The notes beneath the pieces are model-generated. The model was given only the letters and a program-made list of their open reading frames with translations. It made no database searches and was not told the DNA's origin. Positions 52,179 to 61,334 of a DNA stretch of 64,000 bases are shown here, piece after piece (position 1 is the first letter of the stretch; each line of letters begins with the position of its first letter). A program made the translations under genes and the position numbers. The stretch is from Myxococcales bacterium. Its GTDB lineage: Bacteria > Myxococcota_A > Polyangia > Haliangiales > Haliangiaceae. The stretch is taken from assembly GCA_028287115.1 (NCBI GenBank), contig JAQBQF010000051.1:27536-91535 (forward strand). The letters run 5' to 3'.

Positions 52179-53549
52179 GTGTCCGAGGGCAAGCAGTCCG
52201 AGAGCTCCAAGCAGCTCGCCGCCGCAGAACAGAAGGCGCAGGAGCGGTTCGAAAAGGCGATGACCGAGCTGCGCGAAGGCGCGTATCGGTTCTCATCGCG
52301 CGCGCGCGGTCAGTCCGAGCTGATCATCGAAGAGCTGATCGATCCCGAAGGCGAGACCGTCGCTTCACTCGCCGAAGAAGGCGAGCAGGGTGCGGTCGCG
52401 CTGTCGCAGTCGCTCGAGCTGATCACGTTCGATACGTGGCTGTTCGGACAGATCGGCGACAAAGACGCGCTCGATCTCAAGGCCGAGGAGCATTGGGAAG
52501 TCTGGTTCTCGTTCGGCGCGTGGATCGGCGAGACGATGCGGCGGCGTCACGGTGGCCACTGGCTGCTGATGGGCGACGACCCGCACACCTGGCGCATCGG
52601 ATACTCGAAGATCTTTCTCGAGATCGCACCGTTCATGTTTGCCGAGCAACTGCTGCGCATGGGCTCGGGTGCGACGCGCAAGATGGTCACCGAGATCGAA
52701 CGCATCCGTCAGCTCCACGAAGAGCAACGCGAGCGCGATAAAGGTCAGTCACTCGATCGGTTCCTCGCGCAGCACTACATCCGCCTCCACACCGTGCCGC
52801 TCGGCCAGTGGATGTCGATGGACTTCCTGAACTTCGCGAAGCTGTGGAACGAGGCGCCGTGCGCGAAGCTGATCACCGAGCTCAAAGAGAAGGGCCCGCG
52901 GCTGGGTCCGCAAAACGCGCAGGTTGTCGAGCAGGTCGTCGCCGCGCTGTCGAAGGCGAAGCAGGAAGAGCCGGTCGCGAAGCAGACCAACGATCGCGGC
53001 TTGTTCGAGGCGATCGCGCAGATCATCGCGCTGCGCCGGGCGACCGCGCCGATCGCGATCGACATCCTCGAGCGCGTCGTGATGCCTGCGATGCACGTCG
53101 GCATGCCGGAAGGCTTTCCGCCGCTCGACGACGACGACATGGCGAACCTTCGCAAGGGCATCGAGTTATTCGCGTTCTTCGTCGAGATCATCCCGCACAA
53201 GTTCCAGGCCGACGACGAAGGCTTCCTCGGCACGATCCCGCACGAACACCTGACGACGCCGTACGCCGACCGCAACGTGCTCGAGATCGGCAAAGGCGAC
53301 TGGGTCGTGATCAACGCCGCGCACTTCGTGCCGATGCTCGCGGACTTCGAACCGCAGAAGCTCCTCGATAAATACGACGAGTTCGTGAAGTACCTCGGCT
53401 CGATTCCGGATGCACCTCGCCGCCGCGATGACGGCCGGATGCTCGCGGAGACCGCGATTCGCGCGCTCGCCGATCTCAAGGCGACCGTGCTCACCGCCGC
53501 GCAGAACAAAGACGCGTTGATGTTCCGCCTGCTGCCGCCGCCCGGCTAG
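52179..53549 (+). CDS. Conserved protein of unknown function, 456 residues
   Basis: Soluble, from GTG 52179 ([18 protein letters not shown]). A coiled, charged N-terminus leads to a compact, mostly helical protein with Trp/His-rich stretches ([53 protein letters not shown]) and [13 protein letters not shown]. No catalytic motif is obvious. The near-complete absence of Cys and the length suggest a single-domain conserved protein of the lineage. The frame is open 760 bp upstream but reads against the lipoprotein gene there. A possible promoter (TATACT at 52164-52169) lies 9 nt before the GTG. Confidence 0.75.
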   Translation: MSEGKQSESSKQLAAAEQKAQERFEKAMTELREGAYRFSSRARGQSELIIEELIDPEGETVASLAEEGEQGAVALSQSLELITFDTWLFGQIGDKDALDLKAEEHWEVWFSFGAWIGETMRRRHGGHWLLMGDDPHTWRIGYSKIFLEIAPFMFAEQLLRMGSGATRKMVTEIERIRQLHEEQRERDKGQSLDRFLAQHYIRLHTVPLGQWMSMDFLNFAKLWNEAPCAKLITELKEKGPRLGPQNAQVVEQVVAALSKAKQEEPVAKQTNDRGLFEAIAQIIALRRATAPIAIDILERVVMPAMHVGMPEGFPPLDDDDMANLRKGIELFAFFVEIIPHKFQADDEGFLGTIPHEHLTTPYADRNVLEIGKGDWVVINAAHFVPMLADFEPQKLLDKYDEFVKYLGSIPDAPRRRDDGRMLAETAIRALADLKATVLTAAQNKDALMFRLLPPPG

Positions 53550-53760
53550 CGACGCTCGCGTTGTCGGCGCGTATACGTGCGGAGGAGCAGATCGGATAAC
53601 CGCCAAGGCGCCAAGGCGCCAAGGTCAGAGAGAGAGCAGGTTTTGGACCGCGGATCGCGCGACGATTCTCCTCGCCGTCGAAACAAGTTCTGATCGACAC
53701 CGTCCTTTGTCCGACCTCGGCGCCTCGGCGGCTTGGCGGTTCGTCTCAGTTCTTGGAAGC
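53550..53760. other. 211-bp intergenic gap holding a MITE-like element
   Basis: Between convergent genes. It contains the inverted-repeat element 53598-53741 described separately; apart from that I see no coding frame or clear terminator. Confidence 0.7.
53598..53741. mobile_element. 144-bp inverted-repeat element with CGCCAAGG triplet repeat
   Basis: Left arm 53598-53622 (begins AACCGCCAAGGCGCC) pairs with right arm 53717-53741 (ends GGCGGCTTGGCGGTT) at 22 of 25 positions. The left arm holds three exact copies of CGCCAAGG (53601-53624). AACCGCCAAG-CGCC repeats of this kind are, to my knowledge, scattered through many environmental bacterial genomes. There is no transposase in the window, so it is probably a miniature element. 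Confidence 0.65.
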
Positions 53761-54243
53761 CTACCGCGTCAGCAAGTAGCAGGCGCCGCCGAAGCACGTC
53801 AGCGCGCGATCGCCGGTGACGTAGATCGTGAGCGGCGGCGTGCGATGGCCGCGGTCGGCGCAGCTCAGCGCGTATTCGGTCGCGCGCGGACCGATGCCGA
53901 ACCGCGAGACCGTCGCCCAGGCTTCGCCGGTGAGATCGAGCTTCATCGAGATCTCCGCCGCGCCGCGGTCGTGCTTGTCGCGCGAGATGTCGTCGCACGA
54001 GCCTTGCCACGGCGTCTTGAAGCCCGTCGCGGTGATCTCGACCTTGCGACCATGAAGTCGCGCCGCATCGGCGTCGCTCAGGTTCGTGTTGCCGGTGAGC
54101 GCGTGATTCTCGATCAGCCAGGTGTGTACGAGCGCGGCGAGATCGGCGTCGACCGCCGCCGGCTTCTGCGGAGGCGAGTCCGCGGGGAGCCAGCTGCATG
54201 AAGCGACGAAGATGAGGCCGATCGTTCGAAGGAGCTGGGTCAC
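53761..54243 (-). CDS. Lipoprotein, last gene of the Omp85/NtrY operon
   Basis: 160 residues from GTG 54243, which overlaps the kinase stop by 4 bp (GTGA). The leader RTIGLIFVASC has a lipobox. The mature domain has a helical stretch (LAALVHTWLIENHALTG), then beta strands with cysteines (GSCDDIS, LSCADRG, LTCFGGACYLL). Upstream frame reads as shadow. Function unknown; the operon suggests an envelope role. Confidence 0.75.
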   Translation of the reverse strand: MTQLLRTIGLIFVASCSWLPADSPPQKPAAVDADLAALVHTWLIENHALTGNTNLSDADAARLHGRKVEITATGFKTPWQGSCDDISRDKHDRGAAEISMKLDLTGEAWATVSRFGIGPRATEYALSCADRGHRTPPLTIYVTGDRALTCFGGACYLLTR

Positions 54244-55739
54244 GCGTGCGAAGACTCGGGTCCCCGCAACGGCAATGACACCACAAAACGGGCACCCCCA
54301 GTGGGAGCGTTGCCGGGAGCGATCGCGAGATCTCCGCCGTGCTCGATCGCAATCTTGCGGGCAATCGCGAGGCCGAGGCCGGTGCCCGTGGCTTTCGACG
54401 TGACGTATGGCTCGAAGATCCGATCGCGGTCGGCATCTGCGACGCCCTTGCCGTGATCGTCGACGGTGATCGTCACGGTCTCGCCACCCGGCTCGGCACG
54501 CCAGGACACGATCACCTTGCCGCCGGTGCCGGCTTCTTGGCCGGCGTGGATCCCGTTCTCGACGAGGTTTGCGAGCACGCGCTTGAGCAGCAGCTTGTCG
54601 GCGCGCACCGTGACGGGCTCGGCCGGTGGAACGAGCTCGAGCTTGGCGGCAAACGTCGGATCGAGCTTGAGCTCCTCGATCGTGTCCGCGAGTGCGAGCG
54701 GAGACTTCTCGACTTTCGGGAGCTGGCCGAGCGTGCGGAACGTGTCGACGAGCCGGCGCAGGCCTTCGATCTCCTCTTCGACGATCTCGCCGGTGTCCTG
54801 GAGCAGCTTCGCGAAGCGCGCGTCGTCGCCCTTGTACGAAGACACCGTCTGTTGCACCGCGAGCTGGATCGGCGTCAACGGATTCTTGATCTCGTGCGCG
54901 AGGCGGCGCGCGACGTCTTGCCACGCGCCGATCCGCTGCAGGTACTCGACCTGGCCGCGGGTCTGCGACAGGTCATCGAGCATCGTGTTGAACGCGTTGC
55001 CGAGCTCGGCCATCTCGTCGCGCGTGGAGCCGCGGAGCTCGACGCGAGCGTCGTGATGTCCATCGGACACGCGCCGTGCCGTGGTCACGAGCGCCTCGAT
55101 GCGGCGGGTCACGATCGTCGACGCGAAGATCCCGAAAGCGGCCGCGACGAGCGCCGCGAGCGCCATCACGACGAGGAACGCGGTCTTGTAACCGCCCTCG
55201 AGCGCCTCGCGATATTGCGTGACGACGCTACGCGCATCGTCGACCTGCTTCTTGAGCGCTTGATAGTCGTCCTGGAGCGTCGCGGGGACAAGGAACGTCA
55301 GCCGCAACGACGCACCCGACGTGCCGAGGCTCTGATCGAGCACCTTCTCGCGCCATTGCGGCCCGGGCACCGGCCGCGACGCCTCGGTGATCACGCGGCC
55401 GTCTGGCATCAGCATCGCGATCGCGTTCAGGCCGGGCTCGTTGTCGATGATCTTGTCGAGATCCAGTTTCGGATCGAGCGCGACCAGCGCCGGCCGCTTG
55501 CTCAGTCGATCGGCAACCTCGGCATGGAGACGCTTCGTCGTCTCGATCAGATCGCGATAGGCCTCGAGCGCCTTGTCCATCACGACGACGTGGGTGCCCG
55601 CCTCGCCGGCCGCGAAGTTCGCCGCGACCTTGCCGATCTGATCGATCAAGAAGTACGACGCGGCGAGCGGGGTCATCACGATCAGCACGAGTGCGACCGT
55701 GAGCTTGAGCTGCAAGCCGACGTGAGACGTTCGTTTCAT
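54240..55739 (-). CDS. NtrY-like sensor histidine kinase
   Basis: 499 residues from ATG 55739, overlapping the preceding gene by 4 bp. Membrane helices are at about 12-30 and 205-225, flanking a periplasmic sensor region of about 175 residues (HVVVMDKALEAYRDLIETTKRL). A HAMP linker is followed by the dimerisation H-box RLAHEIKNPLTPIQLA (His near 283) and a complete ATPase domain: N-box LVENGIHAGQ, G1 DDHGKGV, G2 TGLGLAI. LAHEIKNPLTP is the NtrY subgroup form. No response regulator lies in this operon, so its partner must be elsewhere. Confidence 0.92.
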   Translation of the reverse strand: MKRTSHVGLQLKLTVALVLIVMTPLAASYFLIDQIGKVAANFAAGEAGTHVVVMDKALEAYRDLIETTKRLHAEVADRLSKRPALVALDPKLDLDKIIDNEPGLNAIAMLMPDGRVITEASRPVPGPQWREKVLDQSLGTSGASLRLTFLVPATLQDDYQALKKQVDDARSVVTQYREALEGGYKTAFLVVMALAALVAAAFGIFASTIVTRRIEALVTTARRVSDGHHDARVELRGSTRDEMAELGNAFNTMLDDLSQTRGQVEYLQRIGAWQDVARRLAHEIKNPLTPIQLAVQQTVSSYKGDDARFAKLLQDTGEIVEEEIEGLRRLVDTFRTLGQLPKVEKSPLALADTIEELKLDPTFAAKLELVPPAEPVTVRADKLLLKRVLANLVENGIHAGQEAGTGGKVIVSWRAEPGGETVTITVDDHGKGVADADRDRIFEPYVTSKATGTGLGLAIARKIAIEHGGDLAIAPGNAPTGGARFVVSLPLRGPESSHA

Positions 55740-56371
55740 GGCTTGGGCCTGTAGAACGGCTGCGAGCGAATGCGCAGCACGCGATCTGCTTCGGCGATCT
55801 TTGGGTTGACGAAGACCGAGACGAAGCTGCCGAAGAACACGCCGCCTCGGTCGAGGCCACCACCGGTGCCTTGCGACAGCCAGCGCCGCATCTCCGTGAG
55901 CGTCTGTCTCGATACGGGATTGAGCTGGATCGTGATCTGCAAGTAGAAGACGTCTTCGAACGGAAGATCGACGAGCTTCGCGATCGGGAGATCGTCGACC
56001 GACGTCAGGAGCTTGAGCGCCTCGGCGGGTGACTTGACCTTGATCGGCTTGCGCGCATCGCCCTCGAACTTGATCAGGTAGACTTCGTCCCACAGATCGT
56101 AGACCACCGAGCGCACGAGGATCTGACCGTGCACCGGCACGCGACTGTCCTTCGCGTAGACCGACGCTCCGATCGCGACGGTCGATGGAAAACCCGAGCT
56201 CAGTGCTTGAAACGCTTCGGCATCGAACAGCTTGCCGAACTTCACGGCGGTGACGATCAGATCCTCGCCGCGCTCGACGAAGCGCATGCGCTGCAGCTCG
56301 GGCTGTTCATCGTCGGCATGTGCGAGGGTCGCTGCGACGAGGAGGATCACGATGGCAACAGCGGTCCTCAC
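55736..56371 (-). CDS. DUF4390-like exported protein
   Basis: 211 residues from GTG 56371. The signal peptide is AVAIVILLVAATLAHA. The beta-rich domain (MRFVERGEDLIVTAVKFGKLFDAEAFQALSSGFP, then VVYDLWDEVYLIKFEG, FYLQITIQLNPVSRQT) agrees with what I know of DUF4390 proteins, which precede NtrY genes in other proteobacteria. Its position directly upstream of an NtrY-like kinase is the same arrangement. Periplasmic; could be the signal-sensing partner (inference). Confidence 0.75.
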   Translation of the reverse strand: MRTAVAIVILLVAATLAHADDEQPELQRMRFVERGEDLIVTAVKFGKLFDAEAFQALSSGFPSTVAIGASVYAKDSRVPVHGQILVRSVVYDLWDEVYLIKFEGDARKPIKVKSPAEALKLLTSVDDLPIAKLVDLPFEDVFYLQITIQLNPVSRQTLTEMRRWLSQGTGGGLDRGGVFFGSFVSVFVNPKIAEADRVLRIRSQPFYRPKP

Positions 56372-57915
56372 CGCAAGCGTCCAAGTGCGTTACTGATCGT
56401 CAGCTCGAAGACGCCGATGTCGGTGTCGATCCTGATCCCCGCATCCGCGTAGAGATCGATCGGCAACGACTTCCACACGCTGTGCTCGCGCAGCTTGAGA
56501 TCCGCGGTCTCGGCGAGTGCCCAAGTCCCGAAGCCGAGGAACAGATCGCCGCCGTAGACGCGGTTCTTGCCGCTGCCGCGGAACAGCCGGGCTGCGTACT
56601 CGACGGTGACGCTGCCGCCGACTTGCCCGTAATCGGGTTTATCGGCACGCGTGCCGAGCACATCGAGAGACGGCGCGTTCGACAGTACCAGGCCGAGCGC
56701 GCGCGGCGTCAACATGTGATCGACGTCGGAGATGTGGATCCGATCGAAACGCGGGGCATCGCCGATCACGACGCCACCGGCGAACCGCAGGCCGATCGTC
56801 TGGCGCTCTTCGCGCAGGGGCCACCAGTGCTCGTAGCGAGCGAACAGCGTCGCGAAGTCGTAGCTGCCGCCGAGTGCGCCCGAGCCGACCTCCGCGTTCG
56901 CGGTGATCCGTCCGCCGGAGTGCGGCAGGATCGGATCGGGCCGCGTATCGCGATCGAACCCGAAGCTCGCGGTGACCACGCGGCTCGATCCTGGATCGAG
57001 GTGCAGGTCGATCGCGGTGATGCGTCCGTCGGGCAGGATCTGCGTCGGCGCCACGGGCAAGGTCGTCTCGACCCCTTCGGCGCGTAGCCCGGCCGAGATC
57101 CGCGACAGCGCGGTCACGTCGTAGGTGATGCCGGCGCGGCCGCCGAAGCGACGGTACGGAAACGCATTGAAGTTGATGTTGTGCGTGTCGTTCGCTGCGC
57201 CGGCGACGCGATAGGCCTCGCTGCCGTGGACGACCGTCAACGAGCCGATCACGCCCCACCGAGAGCCGCGCAACGCGCCATCCGCGGCGCGCACCTCGCC
57301 GGCCCACTGATCGCGGCTCCCCGCGACATCGCCATGCGACGCGTAGATCAAGCCGGCGCCGACGCTGATGCCGAACCCGAGCAAGTTGCGCTCTCCCGCA
57401 TCGAGCCCGAACCAGTACGGCGAGAGCGAGTTCGACCCGAACCACAGCCGATTGAGCACGGTCGTGCCGCGCTCGACGACGTGGACCTCGATCACGACCT
57501 GGCCGCGCGCAGAGCCTTTGTGCATCGCCAGCGTCACATCGCGGAAGAAGCCGAGCGCGAGCACCTTGAAGCGCGCGTCGCGCAGGCGCTTGTCGCTCGC
57601 GTGGAGGATATCGCCGGGCGCGATCGGCAGCGCGCGGCGGATGATTTCGCTCTGGGTCGCCGTGTTGCCGGTGATCGTGATCGATTCGATCAGGATCACG
57701 GGACCGAACTCGTTGTCCTCGTGCAGCGCGGCGTGATCGTCGGCGGGCGCGATATCCGCTGGCGCAGGCTCGGTGACCTCTCCGACCGGCTCCGGTGCGG
57801 GTTCGGCGGGCGGTGGTGCTGCCGGAGAAGGTACGGCCGGTTCGGGTGGATCGTCCGCGCGCGCGCTCGCGATCACAGCGAGCTGTGCGAGTACGACCAC
57901 CGCTAACGTGCGCAT
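56368..57915 (-). CDS. Omp85/BamA-superfamily outer-membrane protein with one POTRA domain
   Basis: 515 residues from ATG 57915; a longer frame upstream is shadow. Signal peptide TLAVVVLAQLAVIASARA is followed by a Pro/Ala/Glu-rich linker, one POTRA (GPVILIESITITGNTATQSEIIRRALPIAPGD to VVIEVHVVERG) and a barrel of about 16 strands. The barrel has IGLRFAGGVVIG and RVYGGDLFLGFGTWAL near the end, although the family VRGF motif is not clear. It is much smaller than BamA (one POTRA, 515 residues), more like a TamA/BamA-related minor insertase or secretion barrel. First gene of a fully overlapping operon. Confidence 0.85.
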   Translation of the reverse strand: MRTLAVVVLAQLAVIASARADDPPEPAVPSPAAPPPAEPAPEPVGEVTEPAPADIAPADDHAALHEDNEFGPVILIESITITGNTATQSEIIRRALPIAPGDILHASDKRLRDARFKVLALGFFRDVTLAMHKGSARGQVVIEVHVVERGTTVLNRLWFGSNSLSPYWFGLDAGERNLLGFGISVGAGLIYASHGDVAGSRDQWAGEVRAADGALRGSRWGVIGSLTVVHGSEAYRVAGAANDTHNINFNAFPYRRFGGRAGITYDVTALSRISAGLRAEGVETTLPVAPTQILPDGRITAIDLHLDPGSSRVVTASFGFDRDTRPDPILPHSGGRITANAEVGSGALGGSYDFATLFARYEHWWPLREERQTIGLRFAGGVVIGDAPRFDRIHISDVDHMLTPRALGLVLSNAPSLDVLGTRADKPDYGQVGGSVTVEYAARLFRGSGKNRVYGGDLFLGFGTWALAETADLKLREHSVWKSLPIDLYADAGIRIDTDIGVFELTISNALGRLR

Positions 57916-57963
57916 CCCCCTGGAACGTAGCGCACCGATCCCAGCGGGTGCTACCTTCAGACC

Positions 57964-58401
57964 GTGCGCAGGGCCACGATCTGCTGCCTCCTTGTCGCGG
58001 TTGCCGGCTGCAACGACTTGCGCGACTTCCATGGCACCTGGCAGGGGCCCCGGGTCGGGGAGGCGCCGGTGTTGCGCGTCGGGGTTGCCGCGCAGACGAG
58101 CGCGACGCTCGTGATCGACAACATCGACAGCCACGGCCTCAGCGGCGAGCTCACCGTCGACGGCCTGGTCGACGCCGCGGCGTTCGTGTCGCTCGCGGGT
58201 GCCGAGGCCGACGCGCTGTCCGGGATGAGCTTCAACGGCGCGCCGCTCCGCGTTTATCTCGCGTTCGTCGCGATCCCGGACAGCGGTGGCGAGGCACTCG
58301 CGGTGATCGCTCTCTACGAGGATCATCGGATCGAGACGCGCCTCCTGCGCGGCGGCACGACGCCGATCTACGCGATCTTCGCGATGACCCGAAGGCCATG
58401 A
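57964..58401 (+). CDS. Small lipoprotein, upstream of zinc-ribbon kinase
   Basis: 145 residues from GTG 57964. ATICCLLVAVAGC gives a lipobox. The mature part has beta strands (FHGTWQGPRVGEAPVLRVGVAAQTSATLVIDNI) ending with IYAIFAMTRRP, like a small beta-barrel or lipocalin-type fold. Stop overlaps the kinase start (ATGA). Divergent from the Omp85 gene by 48 bp. Function unknown. Confidence 0.75.
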   Translation: MRRATICCLLVAVAGCNDLRDFHGTWQGPRVGEAPVLRVGVAAQTSATLVIDNIDSHGLSGELTVDGLVDAAAFVSLAGAEADALSGMSFNGAPLRVYLAFVAIPDSGGEALAVIALYEDHRIETRLLRGGTTPIYAIFAMTRRP

Positions 58402-60185
58402 CCTGCCCGCATTGCAACGCCGTGCTCGCCGAGCACGCGCGGTTCTGTCCCGTGTGCGGCAAGGCGATGTTACCGACCGAGACGCAGGCGCAGTCATCTG
58501 CATCGATGTACGGCGCGGCTCCCGACCTGATCGGTCGCGAGATCGCAGGGCGCTACCGGATCCTCGCGAAGCTCGGAGAGGGCGGGATGGGCGCGGTCTA
58601 CCGCGGCGAGCAGATCTCGCTCAAGCGCCCGGTCGCCGTGAAGGTGTTGCGGTCGGAGCTGTCGTCGAACCAGATGATCCTGAAGCGGTTCAACGCCGAG
58701 GCCGAGGTCGTCGCCAAGCTCGGCCACCCGAACACGGTCAACATCTACGACTTCGGCCAGGACCGTGACGGCTCGCTGTTCATCGCGATGGAATTCATCG
58801 AGGGGCAGTCGCTGCGCAAGGTGCTTCACGAACAGGGACCGTTGCCGCCGGCGCGGACGCTGTCGATCGCGATCCAGATCGCGGCATCGCTGGCCGATGC
58901 ACACGCACACGGGATCACGCATCGCGATCTCAAGCCCGACAACGTGATGCTGCAAGACCGCGGGCGCCAGCGCGATATCGTGCGCGTCCTCGATTTCGGA
59001 ATTGCGAAGCTGCGCGATGACTCGCGCGCGACGCAGCTCGCGATGACACAAGCCGGCGACATGCTCGGCACGCCGCAATACATGGCCCCGGAGCAGATTC
59101 GCGGCGAAGCGATCGACGGACGCACCGATGTCTACGCGCTCGGCTGCATGCTCTACGAGATGCTGACGTCGCGGATGCCGTTCGAGGCACCGACCGTGAT
59201 GGCGATGCTGTCAAAGCACCTGCTCGAGATACCGCCTCCGCCGTCGGTGCGGCGCCCGGACCTCGGTCTGCCGCCGCTGCTCGATCAGCTCGTGATGGCG
59301 GCGATGTCCAAAGCTCCGAACGGACGCCCGGCAACGATGGAGCAGCTCGGCGAGCACCTCGCGGCGCTGCTCGCGATGCAACCGCCCGATCCGAACCGGC
59401 CACCGACGGTGCCGATGTCCGCGTTGCAAGGCATCGTGTCACCGCCGCCGATCACGCCCGTCGCGACGCCGATGTCCGCGGCCGTTGCGACACCGGCATC
59501 GGTCACGACGCCGGCGCCCGTGCAGACCGTCAACACGGGCCGAGGTGGACACGGCGCGCTCTACGCGGTGCTCGCCGTCCTCGTGATCGGTGGCGGCGGC
59601 GCCGGAATCTATGTCGCGACCCGGCCGTCGGATCCGAAACCCACGTCGAGCCAAGTCGAAGCGCCGCCGAACGAGAAGACGGTTCCGACCTCACCGAGAG
59701 AGCCCGAGCCGGCGACACCGGTCGAGGACAAGTGGAAGACGCCAGACGAGCCGTCGATCGTCGCGCCCGAGGGAATTCCGGTCGACGTCGGCCAAGGCGT
59801 CACGTTCATCGTGCCGCCGGATTTTCAGTATCAAATGGCACAGGGCGGCGGGGTGGTCGCGACGAGCCCGAATGGCCTCGCCGCTGCCGTCGGGCCGCTC
59901 ACGACCACGACCACGGATCTGCAGCAAGCCGCACGCGACTACGCGAAGTCGACGGGGCTGACGCTCGACAAGTTCACGACCGCTCCGCTCAACGGAGTAC
60001 CGCGCCCGATCGCGGTCTTGCACGGCACCGTCCGAGGAGTGCAGGTCGCGCAGGTGATGGTCGCGTTCGTCGGCGCGTCCTACAAGATCGTCGGGATGGT
60101 GCAGTTTCCGCTCGCTCTACACGACGACAAAGCGACGCAAGCGTGGGGAGACGAGGTCTTGGGTCGCCGGATCCGCCTGCCGTGA
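58398..60185 (+). CDS. Serine/threonine protein kinase with N-terminal zinc ribbon
   Basis: 595 residues from ATG 58398. The zinc ribbon is CPHC (3-6) / CPVC (18-21). The kinase domain spans about 53-320: LGEGGMGAVY, AVKVL, HRDLKPDN, LDFGIAK, GTPQYMAPEQ, then the usual Gly/Arg region. After a Pro/Thr linker there is one membrane helix (ALYAVLAVLVIGGGGAGIYV) and an extracytoplasmic domain of about 170 residues (QGVTFIVPPDFQYQMAQGGGVVATS, ...) with a lipid- or ligand-binding beta look. The lipoprotein upstream may be a partner. The arrangement is ribbon-kinase-TM-sensor, the reverse of the kinase at 38079. Confidence 0.93.
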   Translation: MTCPHCNAVLAEHARFCPVCGKAMLPTETQAQSSASMYGAAPDLIGREIAGRYRILAKLGEGGMGAVYRGEQISLKRPVAVKVLRSELSSNQMILKRFNAEAEVVAKLGHPNTVNIYDFGQDRDGSLFIAMEFIEGQSLRKVLHEQGPLPPARTLSIAIQIAASLADAHAHGITHRDLKPDNVMLQDRGRQRDIVRVLDFGIAKLRDDSRATQLAMTQAGDMLGTPQYMAPEQIRGEAIDGRTDVYALGCMLYEMLTSRMPFEAPTVMAMLSKHLLEIPPPPSVRRPDLGLPPLLDQLVMAAMSKAPNGRPATMEQLGEHLAALLAMQPPDPNRPPTVPMSALQGIVSPPPITPVATPMSAAVATPASVTTPAPVQTVNTGRGGHGALYAVLAVLVIGGGGAGIYVATRPSDPKPTSSQVEAPPNEKTVPTSPREPEPATPVEDKWKTPDEPSIVAPEGIPVDVGQGVTFIVPPDFQYQMAQGGGVVATSPNGLAAAVGPLTTTTTDLQQAARDYAKSTGLTLDKFTTAPLNGVPRPIAVLHGTVRGVQVAQVMVAFVGASYKIVGMVQFPLALHDDKATQAWGDEVLGRRIRLP

Positions 60186-60199
60186 GCTAAGGTGTCTCC

Positions 60200-61294
60200 A
60201 TGACGCCTGAAGCAAAGGCAGCCATTCGCCTCACGCAGTACGCGCGCGGCGGTGGTTGAGCCGCCAAGCTCCGGCTCGGCGAGCTGGCACATGTTCTCGG
60301 AAACCTGTCACGTGACGGGTCGCGAGAGGTGCGTCCGGACATCGTCGTCGATCACGAATTTTCCGACGACGCGGCGATCGTCAAGACGACGTCGGGCCGC
60401 GATCTCGTCCTGACCGCAGACGTCATCGCGCCGCTCGTCGACGATCCGATCGCGTTCGGCGAGATCGCCGCCGCGAACTCGTTGTCGGACGTCTGGGCGA
60501 TGGGTGGCGAGCCGCGGTTCGCCTTGAATCTCGTATTCTTTCCAGATGACCTGCTGTCGCTCGAGATCCTCGATGCGATCCTCGAAGGTGGCGCGCGCAA
60601 GTGCCGTGAAGCGGGCGTGGCGGTCGTCGGAGGTCACACCGTGCGCGATCCGGAAGTGAAGTTCGGACTGTCGGTGACGGGCGAAGTAGGCGCGGGCGAG
60701 CTGTGGAGCAATCGCACCGCACAGGCGGGCCAGACGCTCGTGCTCACGAAAGCCCTCGGCACCGGCGTGATCGGCCAGGCGATCAAGAAAGGCGTCGCGA
60801 GCGAGCCCGCGATCGTTGCCGCGATCAAATCGATGACGACGCTCAACCAGCAGGCCGCCCGGATCGGTCATGCGCACGGCGCGACCTCCGCCACGGACAT
60901 CACCGGCTTCGGCCTGCTCGGGCACCTTCGCAACATCGTGCGTGGCTCCGATGTCGCGGCGACGATCGAGCTCGCACAACTGCCGCTTCTCCCCGATGCG
61001 CTCGAGCTGATGCGCGCAAAGGTCTGCCCCGGCGGCAGCAAAGCCAATCGCGCGCACGTCGCACCCGACACGAAGTGGACCGACGGCACGCAGCTCGTCG
61101 CAGAACCAGCGGAAGATACCGAGCGCGAGCTCCTCGCTTCGCTCGCCTGCGACGCGCAAACCAGCGGCGGCTTGCTGCTCTGCGTCCCTGCTGCACGTGC
61201 ACTCGCGTGCATCGACGAGCTGCGTGCCGCCGGCCTGCCCGCGGCCGCGATCGGCGCGCTGCGCGCTTCGCGCTCGCCGATCACGCTGGTGTAA
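60200..61294 (+). CDS. selD: Selenophosphate synthetase, selenoprotein form with Sec20
   Basis: 364 residues including Sec encoded by TGA at 60257-60259. ATG 60200 has AAGGTG upstream and is 14 bp after the kinase stop. The N-terminus reads IRLTQYARGGG-Sec-AAKLRLG, the SelD active-site motif (RLTxYxxxxGCGxK in the Cys form). Reading continues in frame into DIVVDHEFSDDAAIV, PLVDDPIAFGEIAAANSLSDVWAMGG, GGHTVRDPE and TDITGFGLLGHL. A conventional call would start at GTG 60329 and lose the catalytic Sec. The enzyme makes selenophosphate from selenide and ATP. It implies the genome encodes selA, selB and tRNA-Sec, none of which are in the window. Confidence 0.93.
60257..60290 (+). promoter_or_regulatory. 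Sec UGA codon and SECIS-like hairpin of selD
   Basis: Directly after TGA, GCC (60263-60265) and AGCTC (60267-60271) pair with GAGCT (60281-60285) and GGC (60286-60288), with one bulged A and a 9-nt loop CGGCTCGGC whose GGCTC resembles the GGTCT loop of the fdhF element. The loop begins 13 nt past TGA, near the distance expected for SelB binding. The fold is mine by eye. Confidence 0.7.
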
Positions 61295-61334
61295 TCGGTG
61301 CGGCGTCTCGAGGACGTGGAGCCCGGCCGAGCAT

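Noticed and set aside
54244..54924. N-terminal extension of the lipoprotein at 53761
   Set aside because: Antisense-like Arg-rich sequence inside the kinase gene; GTG 54243 gives a proper lipobox leader.
60329..61294. Treating selD as a 321-residue protein starting at GTG 60329
   Set aside because: Lacks the catalytic Sec/Cys region; upstream frame with one TGA encodes the conserved N-terminus.
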